Assembly: GCA_003552565.1 (NCBI GenBank)
Contig: PUNB01000039.1
Span: 1-6,832 of the forward strand
From: Lentisphaerota bacterium
GTDB taxonomy: Bacteria > Verrucomicrobiota > Lentisphaeria > Oligosphaerales > PUNB01
Length of the DNA: 6,832 bases
Reading direction: 5' to 3'
In this document: piece after piece, positions 1-4,977 of the stretch
Layout: every line of letters starts with the position of its first letter
How positions within the stretch are numbered: position 1 is the first letter of the stretch
Translations under genes and position numbers: made by a program
Notes under the pieces: generated by a model
The model's database searches: none
The model's input: the letters and a program-made list of their open reading frames with translations, nothing else
What the model was told of the DNA's origin: nothing

Positions 1-96
1 TGAATTTTGAATTCTGAATGTTGAGTTTCGGACAGACCAGACAGTTCCACTTCAAAATTCATCATTCAATATTCAACATTCAGAATTGTGTTTCAT
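1..96. repeat. AT-rich dispersed intergenic repeat, copy 1
   Basis: A non-coding AT-rich block. Its first 69 bases recur in the same orientation at 4724-4793 with only one substitution and one single-base indel, around the core TTTCGGACAGACCAGACA. After that, this copy has 14 extra bases (about 71-84) that the second copy lacks. Both copies then rejoin in AATTGTGTTTCA. Short words such as TGAATTTTGAATTC and their reverse complements recur inside the block. There is no gene in it. It looks like a dispersed intergenic repeat; its function is unknown. Confidence 0.8.
10..87. repeat. Perfect 15-bp inverted repeat inside copy 1
   Basis: AATTCTGAATGTTGA at 10-24 is the exact reverse complement of TCAACATTCAGAATT at 73-87. 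The arms enclose 48 bases, so the block could fold as a hairpin or cruciform. The right arm falls almost entirely in the 14-base segment missing from the second copy at 4724-4806, so only this copy keeps the pairing. Confidence 0.75.
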
Positions 97-111
97 ACAA
101 GCCCGGCCGCC

Positions 112-124
112 GGCGCGGTGCGCC
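112..124. other. Small GC hairpin beside a GTTTCATA motif
   Basis: GGCGC-GGT-GCGCC is a perfect 5-bp stem with a 3-base loop in a very GC-rich stretch (101-124). It is flanked by GTTTCATA at 90-97 and the reverse complement TATGAAAC at 156-163. The same TGTTTCATACAA word lies beside the terminator hairpin at 4911-4939, so this may be a weaker version of that module. No poly-T tract of useful length follows it on either strand, so it is not called as a terminator. Confidence 0.4.
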
Positions 125-160
125 TGATACCCCGAGGTGGAGACTTGTTGCGGCATATGA

Positions 161-245
161 AACCTTGTCTCGCACCTTGTCTCGCACCTTGTCCAGTGTT
201 TTTTGACTTTGGAATCAGGTTCGGGACAAAGTTCGGGACAAGGTT
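161..245. repeat. 12-nt-period repeats forming a 27-bp imperfect inverted repeat
   Basis: The left arm (163-193) is CCTTGTCTCGCA repeated about 2.6 times. The right arm (219-242) is two copies of a related 12-mer, GTTCGGGACAAA/G, in the opposite orientation. Aligning 161-187 with the reverse complement of 219-245 gives 22 matches in 27 positions, with a spacer of 31 bases. In RNA two of the five differences would be G-U pairs on one strand, so a long stem-loop is plausible. It lies about 90 bases past the stop of thpR and could protect or end the operon transcript; that is inference. A third array of the same unit is at 6717-6748. Confidence 0.7.
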
Positions 246-255
246 AACAACGCGA

Positions 256-268
256 AGTCTCACATAAG
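256..268. repeat. 13-mer shared in inverse orientation with 6766-6778
   Basis: AGTCTCACATAAG here is the exact reverse complement of CTTATGTGAGACT at 6766-6778. In both places it lies within about 20 bases of the 12-nt-period repeat, so the two seem to be parts of one composite intergenic element. The remainder of 269-335 shows no gene; it is the 3' flank of thpR. Confidence 0.5.
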
Positions 269-335
269 CTGAACACTGTTATATCCTTTCCTCCTCTGTT
301 GACAGTTCGTTCCGATAACTTCCAGCCTTCGTCTT

Positions 336-986
336 TCAGTCCTCCGCTCCAATCGGGAATCGGGCCAGTTCATTATATATCGCTCCTCTCGGAGTAAGTG
401 TGCTTTGATAGAGCCTGAAATCGGAACATTCCAGACGGAGATCGGGAACGGCATCGGATAAATCAGGCCAGCGCCAGGAGGGCGATCCACTGTCTTTTTC
501 GGCCTGCATGGATTTTAAAGGTTGACTGTCGGAAGGCCGTCGAAAGCGCACTAGCGTGGCGTGCGCGTGCGGCTGCTGTTTTAACACTCTGGGTTCAAGA
601 TAAATTTCTTTTCCCAGAGATGAACGCAGATCCTCGGCAAGTTCTTTGAAAGCTTCCTCGGGTGCTGTATGCAGTTCCAAAAATAGTAAGCGCGGCCGTT
701 TAGAAAATGCGCCGATGGCTGAACTGGATAAAGAAAAAGGAGAATGTCTGGCGGCGACATCCTGGGAAATTCGGTTGATTGTTCGCAGTTCCCCTGAATC
801 CCGGTCGCCGAGAAAAAGCAAGGTAAGATGAACCTGACTCGGAGTGCTCCATTTCCCTTTGAAGCCCATCATTTTCAAACGTTCTTGGGCGGTCGCTATT
901 CGGGCTTCCCCCGAAGCCGCCGCATTGACTGGAAAAGCCAAAAATACGCGGTGCTTTTCTTCAGTGGCTGAAGCTCTCGTCATCAT
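336..986 (-). CDS. thpR: RNA 2',3'-cyclic phosphodiesterase (2H family, ThpR/LigT-like)
   Basis: A 216-residue protein of the 2H phosphoesterase superfamily, whose bacterial LigT/ThpR members open 2',3'-cyclic phosphates on RNA ends and can join 2'-5' linked tRNA halves in vitro. Both signature motifs are visible: HLTL at residues 53-56 (within VHLTLLFLGD) and HATL at 141-144. The N-terminal strand RVFLAFPV and the central GAFSKRPRLLFLEL also fit the family. Length is slightly above the usual 175-190 because of a 12-residue N-terminal lead and an insertion near 148-172. It is probably cytoplasmic, as no signal peptide is seen. It starts with two consecutive ATG codons and either could be used; no Shine-Dalgarno sequence precedes them. 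It is the last gene of the four-gene operon, 21 bases after the 748-residue gene. The family is certain; the natural substrate is not known. Confidence 0.93.
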   Translation of the reverse strand: MMTRASATEEKHRVFLAFPVNAAASGEARIATAQERLKMMGFKGKWSTPSQVHLTLLFLGDRDSGELRTINRISQDVAARHSPFSLSSSAIGAFSKRPRLLFLELHTAPEEAFKELAEDLRSSLGKEIYLEPRVLKQQPHAHATLVRFRRPSDSQPLKSMQAEKDSGSPSWRWPDLSDAVPDLRLECSDFRLYQSTLTPRGAIYNELARFPIGAED

Positions 987-1007
987 GGGGTATTTTAATT
1001 TTCGGTT

Positions 1008-3254
1008 TTACTCCAGAACCAGCAGCCTGGCCTCTTCCGGCGCCAGCGGCAGATAGCCGCGGTCGGCGATCTCGGCTTGTCGGCCGGTTCCTAGGTCATG
1101 CAAAGTCCTGTTGCTCGTCAGCGGAACTTCCGCCCAATTGTCCCGGCTGTCCAGGTTTAATAAAAGCAGATAATTGTTGCCGTCGGCTCCTTCACACATG
1201 GCGCCCCGCCAGTTGTCGCCGCCAAATTTATGATCGACAATTCTCTCTTGACGTTGGCGGGCGGTCCGACTGTCCTCGCCGACGCGCAGGGTAAAGGTTG
1301 TATCCAGAATCGTGGCTTCCGAATCATAAGAACGCAGGCCGGATTGATAAAAAGAACAGATTTCATCGGCGTAAAGGGAGCCGAAGCTGAGAGGTTTTTT
1401 TAGGATTTCCACCTGTCGCCGCCCCGGACGCAGGATTGACAGCGGTTTTTTGTCCAGACTGGCGACGGTCAGACAATCATCGATATTAACCCAGTTTGAA
1501 TTCAGTTTAAGGACTTCCTCCGAATCGGAAACTCCCGGAAGCCGCACTTGCTGAGATCCGTCAAAATAGATTCGCTGACAGCCGTTGAATATGTCATTAG
1601 GCATCATTAAGTGCAGCCCCTTGACGGTTCGAACAAAGGCGCGGTTGACAGCGGCGGCGTATTGAATGCAAATTACTCCGGCATCCTCAGGCAGAGCGGC
1701 GAAGGCTATATGCTGGCGGGCGACGGTCTTGTCGGTCTCTCCCTCCGCCAGATTGTTTTCCGAGCGCATATTGCAAATGCCGAAATTAATGAAGCCGCCG
1801 GGAAACTGCCGCTGATTGTGTTTCACTACTTCGGCAAAGTTGCGGGCGCCGACTCCATTGACGCATCCGGCCAGGTTGACCTGCCATTCGGCCATGTCAC
1901 TGTGATCAATCGGCAGGCATAGTCCCTGCGGCGGAGCGGCCGCCCGCCAGCACCAGGAAGCAAAGCGACGCTTGCCGCGGATCAAACAGGCGCCATGATA
2001 CTGATCATGCCAGCCGCCCTCACTTGGTATTGGGTCACCGGCGATTATCGAGTTGAAATCATCAAAGCGGCGGCGCCAGCACAGAGCCATCGACAAGGCC
2101 GCGGCGCGATCCGATTCCAGTCGCGTGTAATAAGTCGGGGAAATCTCATTCATCGCTTTAAGTCGAGCCGTCAGGAAGGCTTGTCCGTCACCCGCTTCGA
2201 CTTCTCGCTCCAGGGTCGACAGCCAGTTTTGTTCGAACCCTATACAGTCAGTATCAAGGAGATGATCCAGAATCAGCAGCCACGCCGGCACTGCGTAATC
2301 CTGGCAATAACAGTAGCGCACCCGGGTATCACCGCCGATTCGCAGCAGCCGCCCATCAGGAGCAATCATTTTTTTCACCGTCCGCCACAGTTCTTCAACA
2401 TGCAGATAAATCCCGGCCGGCGGAGTCAGTCCGCGACTTTTCCAGTCGAAATGAGCCATTGCCACCTGTGACAGGCAGATGATCATGTAGCCTAGGTTAA
2501 GGTAACCATGGTGGTTCAAAGCGAAAGAAGGAAAGAAATTGGCGCCGAGGTGCCAGTCGGCCAATGGAGCGCCTTCGAACAGTTCTCTGGATTCAGCATC
2601 GGAAGGAACTGATATGCCGTTGAGGATAAATCTGGTTCCCTGCAGTTTATACTCTGTCGCCCGCGGAGTGTCCGGATAGAGCATCGCCGTCCGGTGCAGC
2701 AGAATGCCGTTCCACAGATTGCTTTCAGGATCGTTATGCTGTGTTAAACCGGCCTGTACCTTACCGGGCTCGGCGTCTTTTTTTCGCTGATAACGGTCGA
2801 CAAGCCAGTCGCTTTCCGAGAGCAGCACCCGACGCAGCGCTTCATGGTCTTCCGCTGACATGTGATCCCACAGTTCATCGACCGCATGCATCATTCTTTC
2901 AATACCGAGAGCGGAAATCCAGGTGTGTCCCCAAGGGCGACCGTCGAGGCAATGAAAATCACCTGAATCATGAGAGGCTAGAGAAAAGCGTAGCAGGCGC
3001 AAGGCGTTATCCGCCAGCTCGTCAGCACTCATGCCGGTTCTTGATGTTTCCAAGCGTGGATCGGTCGCTAAAACGGCAAAAGCGGCGAAAGCTTTCTGGT
3101 TGGTCTGCACCCCCCATCCGTTATAGCCGCTGCCGTAGCACATCAGGTCAGGACGTTCTGGCGGTATGTAAAGATGGTCGCGCGCAGCCTTTATCCAAGG
3201 CTCAAGCCTATGCCGGCAGCGGTCGGAAAGCGCATGAGAAGTGCTGGGTTTCAT
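1008..3254 (-). CDS. Predicted (alpha/alpha)-toroid polysaccharide lyase-like protein (heparinase II/III-like), family unassigned
   Basis: A 748-residue protein with the layout of toroid-plus-beta-sandwich polysaccharide lyases. The helix-rich N-terminal part (about 15-400) has aromatic and histidine motifs such as GSGYNGWGVQTNQKAFAAFA (41-60), GRPWGHTW (105-112), NDPESNLWNG (174-183) and ALNHHGYLNLGYM (245-257). The beta-rich second half includes INFGICNMRSENN (489-501) and NWVNIDDCLTVAS (587-599), and a small C-terminal strand domain ends LPLAPEEARLLVLE, as in many glycan-active enzymes. N247, H249 and Y251 are candidate catalytic residues by analogy only. There is no signal peptide, and 18 cysteines suggest a cytoplasmic protein acting on imported oligosaccharides. 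It starts 42 bases after the HPr gene and ends 21 bases before thpR. I cannot assign a lyase family; a hydrolase or inactive homologue is possible. The ATG has no Shine-Dalgarno sequence. Confidence 0.65.
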   Translation of the reverse strand: MKPSTSHALSDRCRHRLEPWIKAARDHLYIPPERPDLMCYGSGYNGWGVQTNQKAFAAFAVLATDPRLETSRTGMSADELADNALRLLRFSLASHDSGDFHCLDGRPWGHTWISALGIERMMHAVDELWDHMSAEDHEALRRVLLSESDWLVDRYQRKKDAEPGKVQAGLTQHNDPESNLWNGILLHRTAMLYPDTPRATEYKLQGTRFILNGISVPSDAESRELFEGAPLADWHLGANFFPSFALNHHGYLNLGYMIICLSQVAMAHFDWKSRGLTPPAGIYLHVEELWRTVKKMIAPDGRLLRIGGDTRVRYCYCQDYAVPAWLLILDHLLDTDCIGFEQNWLSTLEREVEAGDGQAFLTARLKAMNEISPTYYTRLESDRAAALSMALCWRRRFDDFNSIIAGDPIPSEGGWHDQYHGACLIRGKRRFASWCWRAAAPPQGLCLPIDHSDMAEWQVNLAGCVNGVGARNFAEVVKHNQRQFPGGFINFGICNMRSENNLAEGETDKTVARQHIAFAALPEDAGVICIQYAAAVNRAFVRTVKGLHLMMPNDIFNGCQRIYFDGSQQVRLPGVSDSEEVLKLNSNWVNIDDCLTVASLDKKPLSILRPGRRQVEILKKPLSFGSLYADEICSFYQSGLRSYDSEATILDTTFTLRVGEDSRTARQRQERIVDHKFGGDNWRGAMCEGADGNNYLLLLNLDSRDNWAEVPLTSNRTLHDLGTGRQAEIADRGYLPLAPEEARLLVLE

Positions 3255-3296
3255 TGTCGAATTATGAAAGTGAGTTAAGCGGGAGGGCCGGTTTCT

Positions 3297-3569
3297 TTAG
3301 CGCTCGAATTCAAATTTTTTTTCAAACAGATCGCGTATTTCATCGGCTATTCGTTCCTCGTCCGGACCGTCCACTTCTATCTGCACCGAATTTCCTTGGC
3401 TGAGTCCGAGTGTGAGAAGGCCCATGATATTACTGGCGGCCACTTTATTGCCGTCGCCGCTGTCAATTTGGATATCAGCTTCGTATTGCCGCGCCTGTTT
3501 GGCGATCACACCGGCGGGCCGACAGTGGATACCATAGGAATTGTGAATTGTGGCTGTCCGAGAGGTCAT
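3297..3569 (-). CDS. ptsH: HPr-family phosphocarrier protein
   Basis: A 90-residue HPr-fold protein, the usual size. The active-site motif GIHCRPA (13-19) places the phosphorylatable histidine at H15 with R17 and P18 behind it, as in PTS HPr proteins that take phosphate from enzyme I. Residue 16 is Cys where Ala or Leu is more common. The second HPr helix region reads AASNIMGLLTLG (44-55). Aligned on IMG, the serine phosphorylated by HPr kinase in the classic KSIMG motif is Asn47, with a serine just before it (S46). The C-terminal helix IADEIRDLFEKKFEF is typical. It follows secG by 27 bases, has a C-rich leader without a Shine-Dalgarno site, and may be translated by coupling to secG. No enzyme I, enzyme II or HPr kinase gene lies in the window, so a regulatory rather than sugar-transport role is possible but unproven. 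Confidence 0.93.
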   Translation of the reverse strand: MTSRTATIHNSYGIHCRPAGVIAKQARQYEADIQIDSGDGNKVAASNIMGLLTLGLSQGNSVQIEVDGPDEERIADEIRDLFEKKFEFER

Positions 3570-3596
3570 GAGCGGGTGGGGGGATGGTTCAGCTTG

Positions 3597-3944
3597 TCAA
3601 CGCGGCACGGGATCCTCGCCGGGCTGCAATGGCGGTATTTCTTCCTCTCTTTCTTCGGCGGGGGCACCCTGTTCGTAGCGGTCCGGAAAGCTTTCCGGTT
3701 CCGCCCGGCGGGTGACGAGGATGGCCAGGATAAAAGTGCAGGACAGGAAGATAGCGGCCAGTACACCGGTTATCCGAGTAACCACATTGCCGGCGGCCGA
3801 ACCCAGAACGGATTCGGTCATCCCGCCGCCCATGACCGCTAAACCGCCGCCCGATTTGCTCTGCTGAATGAGAACAACACCGATTAGAAGCAGGGCGCAT
3901 ATGACCACAATAGTGAATAATAGTCCGATGAAAAAATTAAGCAT
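3597..3944 (-). CDS. secG: Preprotein translocase subunit SecG
   Basis: A 115-residue inner-membrane protein, the small stimulatory subunit of the SecYEG channel. It has two membrane segments (about 4-26 and 54-77) joined by the family hallmark LIQQSKSGGGL (25-35) and the glycine-rich loop AVMGGGMTESVLGSAAGN. The remaining tail (79-115) is rich in Glu, Pro and Arg and is cytoplasmic or periplasmic depending on topology; such variable tails are common in SecG. Start: ATG at 3944, with a weak GAGAG (3954-3958 on the plus strand) 9 bases upstream, the nearest thing to a ribosome site in the operon. It is the first gene of the minus-strand cluster and is followed by HPr. In many bacteria secG sits beside tpiA or a tRNA gene; the HPr neighbour is less usual. 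The identity is secure. Confidence 0.95.
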   Translation of the reverse strand: MLNFFIGLLFTIVVICALLLIGVVLIQQSKSGGGLAVMGGGMTESVLGSAAGNVVTRITGVLAAIFLSCTFILAILVTRRAEPESFPDRYEQGAPAEEREEEIPPLQPGEDPVPR

Positions 3945-3973
3945 AAACTAAAACTCTCAGTGAGTGCAATGGA

Positions 3974-4003
3974 ATATTTTGGTTGCTTTCCGTCTCCAAG
4001 CAA
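3974..4003 (-). promoter_or_regulatory. Possible sigma-70-type promoter for the secG operon
   Basis: On the minus strand TTGCTT (4003-3998) is followed after 18 bases by AAATAT (3979-3974), about 30 bases before the secG start. The match to -35 and -10 consensus is only moderate. TTGCTT also forms an inverted repeat with AAGCAA (TTGCTT-N9-AAGCAA, 3983-4003 on the plus strand), which could be an operator or chance. The position is right for a promoter, but the call rests on weak motifs. Confidence 0.25.
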
Positions 4004-4116
4004 GTTAACATAATCTGCTTTGAAATGAAAGCAAGCCATTACGTACAAATCGCCTTGCAGGAATGCACCGGTATGTTAGTATATGACACCCTGATTTCTT
4101 GCCTCATGAGTTAATT

Positions 4117-4666
4117 TATTTCAACATCGGCGTGGAGGTACGACGACCAGCGCAATCCGATGAAGACCAGCACTTTACGGCACCGGTGAGCTGATTCAGA
4201 CCGCCAGCGAGCGCGGAGGTCGGTCTGAACAATCTGGCCCGACGCATAAAGATTGATCTGGGAGTCGATGTTTCCGAGCTTGCCGGCGGCGGCGCCGCCG
4301 GCGGCCTTTATGAAGGCTGAGCTGGCGCCGGGTATCAAGGAGATTGTTGAAGTATCAAAACTGCCGGCGGCTCTCGTCGGCGCCGACTGGTGCATTACTG
4401 GCGAAGGGTCATTCGACAGCCAGTCTCTTGACGGCAAGGTGGTTTCCGGAGTGGCCGAAGCGGCCCGCGAGGCGGATGTGCCGACCATTGTCTTCGCCGG
4501 TCGAGTGAAGGCTACACCCGCCGAATACCGGGTATGCAACATTCACGAAGCCCGGGTCACCCACGCTCCGGATCTGCCGTTGGAGGAAGTCATCCCGCGG
4601 GAGGCCGAACATCTTCGTGAGACCGCTTCGCAGTGGTTCAAGGATATGAATAAGAATTGTTTGTGA
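4117..4666 (+). pseudogene. glxK: Decayed type-1 glycerate kinase (GlxK/GarK family)
   Basis: Fragments of a glycerate kinase, which phosphorylates D-glycerate with ATP, are spread over shifting frames. Segment A (4139-4174) reads YDDQRNPMKTST. A single extra T then shifts to segment B (4176-4217), YGTGELIQTASERG. Segment C (4222-4311) reads GLNNLARRIKIDLGVDVSEL followed by AGGGAAGGL and soon hits a stop. Segment D runs to the TGA at 4666 and contains FMKAELAPGIKEIVEV, then GADWCITGEGSFDSQSLDGK and VPTIVFAGRV, ending in the family's C-terminal helix. Relative to an intact protein of about 380 residues, roughly the first quarter and about 70-100 central residues are absent. The GC-rich palindrome in AGGGAAGGL sits at the last frame break and may have favoured deletion. 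Segment D alone (from TTG 4253) is open for 137 residues but lacks the rest of the enzyme. The 5' limit is approximate. Confidence 0.85.
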
Positions 4667-4685
4667 TCATAAGTCCCGAGTCCAC

Positions 4686-4698
4686 GGTGCGAGGCACC
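4686..4698. other. Short hairpin after the glycerate kinase relic
   Basis: GGTGC-GAG-GCACC is a perfect 5-bp stem with a 3-base loop, 20 bases past the stop at 4666. No T-run follows, so it is a poor intrinsic terminator. It may be a remnant of the former gene's 3' end or part of the repeat cluster that begins at 4724. Confidence 0.3.
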
Positions 4699-4723
4699 TA
4701 GAAGAAATAATGAATACAAATAT

Positions 4724-4806
4724 TGAATTTTGAATTCTGAATGTTGAGTTTCGGACAGACCAGACAAGTGCCACTTCAAAATTCATCATTCAAAATTGTG
4801 TTTCAC
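4724..4806. repeat. AT-rich dispersed intergenic repeat, copy 2
   Basis: The first 70 bases match 1-69 in the same orientation with one substitution and one indel, including the core TTTCGGACAGACCAGACA. The copy then runs directly into AAAATTGTGTTTCAC, lacking the 14 bases that supply the right hairpin arm in copy 1. It fills the non-coding gap between the glycerate kinase relic and the oadB terminator. No open frame or transposase is associated with it. Confidence 0.8.
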
Positions 4807-4830
4807 CTGAGCTGCTATACTAAAGCGGTG

Positions 4831-4897
4831 ATCCGTCTGAAGCGGATTCTCGTCAACCGTCAATAACGACGAACGAAGCACGATGAACCACGAACCG
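4831..4897. repeat. Small hairpin and degenerate ACGAA-type short repeats
   Basis: ATCCG and CGGAT (4831-4835, 4843-4847) can pair around a 7-base loop. From about 4866 the sequence is a run of degenerate short units (ACGAACGAAGCACGATGAAC and then CACGAACC), low-complexity DNA of the kind found between genes in repeat-rich genomes. No coding potential is seen here. Confidence 0.4.
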
Positions 4898-4910
4898 TGT
4901 TTCATACAAA

Positions 4911-4939
4911 AGCGGCGGCCGCCTCAGGCGGACGCCGCT
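4911..4939 (-). terminator. Intrinsic terminator of oadB
   Basis: Read on the minus strand, AGCGGCGTCCGCC-TGA-GGCGGCCGCCGCT forms a 13-bp GC-rich stem with one mismatch and a 3-base loop, followed at once by TTTTGTATG. It lies 38 bases beyond the oadB stop codon at 4978. On the plus strand the stem is followed by TTAGTGTTTT, so it could also work weakly for transcription from the glycerate kinase side. This is the clearest terminator in the window. Confidence 0.8.
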
Positions 4940-4977
4940 TAGTGTTTTAAGGTTTTCGCGAGGCAGAGCGCTTACGT

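Noticed and set aside
163..193. Possible CRISPR-like array
   Set aside because: Units are 12 bases, directly adjacent with no spacers, and only about 2.6 copies; no cas gene is present.
18..206. Open frame of 62 codons on the plus strand at the left end
   Set aside because: It runs through the AT-rich repeat and the 12-nt repeats; its C-terminal half is repeat translation, with no family resemblance.
274..295. Minus-strand AGGAGG followed by a GTG, suggesting a small gene after thpR
   Set aside because: The frame ends after about ten codons, and the nearby ATG is followed at once by TGA. It may be chance or a relic.
260..490. Open frame of 76 codons on the minus strand overlapping the 3' end of thpR
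   Set aside because: It is a shadow frame of thpR, whose own frame carries both 2H motifs; the overlapping protein resembles nothing.
1995..2471. Plus-strand open frame of 158 codons inside the 748-residue gene
   Set aside because: It is antisense to a long coherent gene with motif-like sequence; the GC-rich codon bias produces several such shadows here and inside oadB.
4055..4082. Plus-strand promoter-like TTGCAG-N16-TAGTAT before the glycerate kinase relic
   Set aside because: The match is weak, sits in AT-rich DNA where such pairs arise by chance, and the gene it would serve is broken; too little to call.
4253..4666. A functional 137-residue protein from the last glycerate kinase segment
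   Set aside because: It lacks the N-terminal and central parts of the kinase, its first 20 residues are out-of-frame translation of the conserved AGGGAAGGL region, and no ribosome site precedes the TTG.
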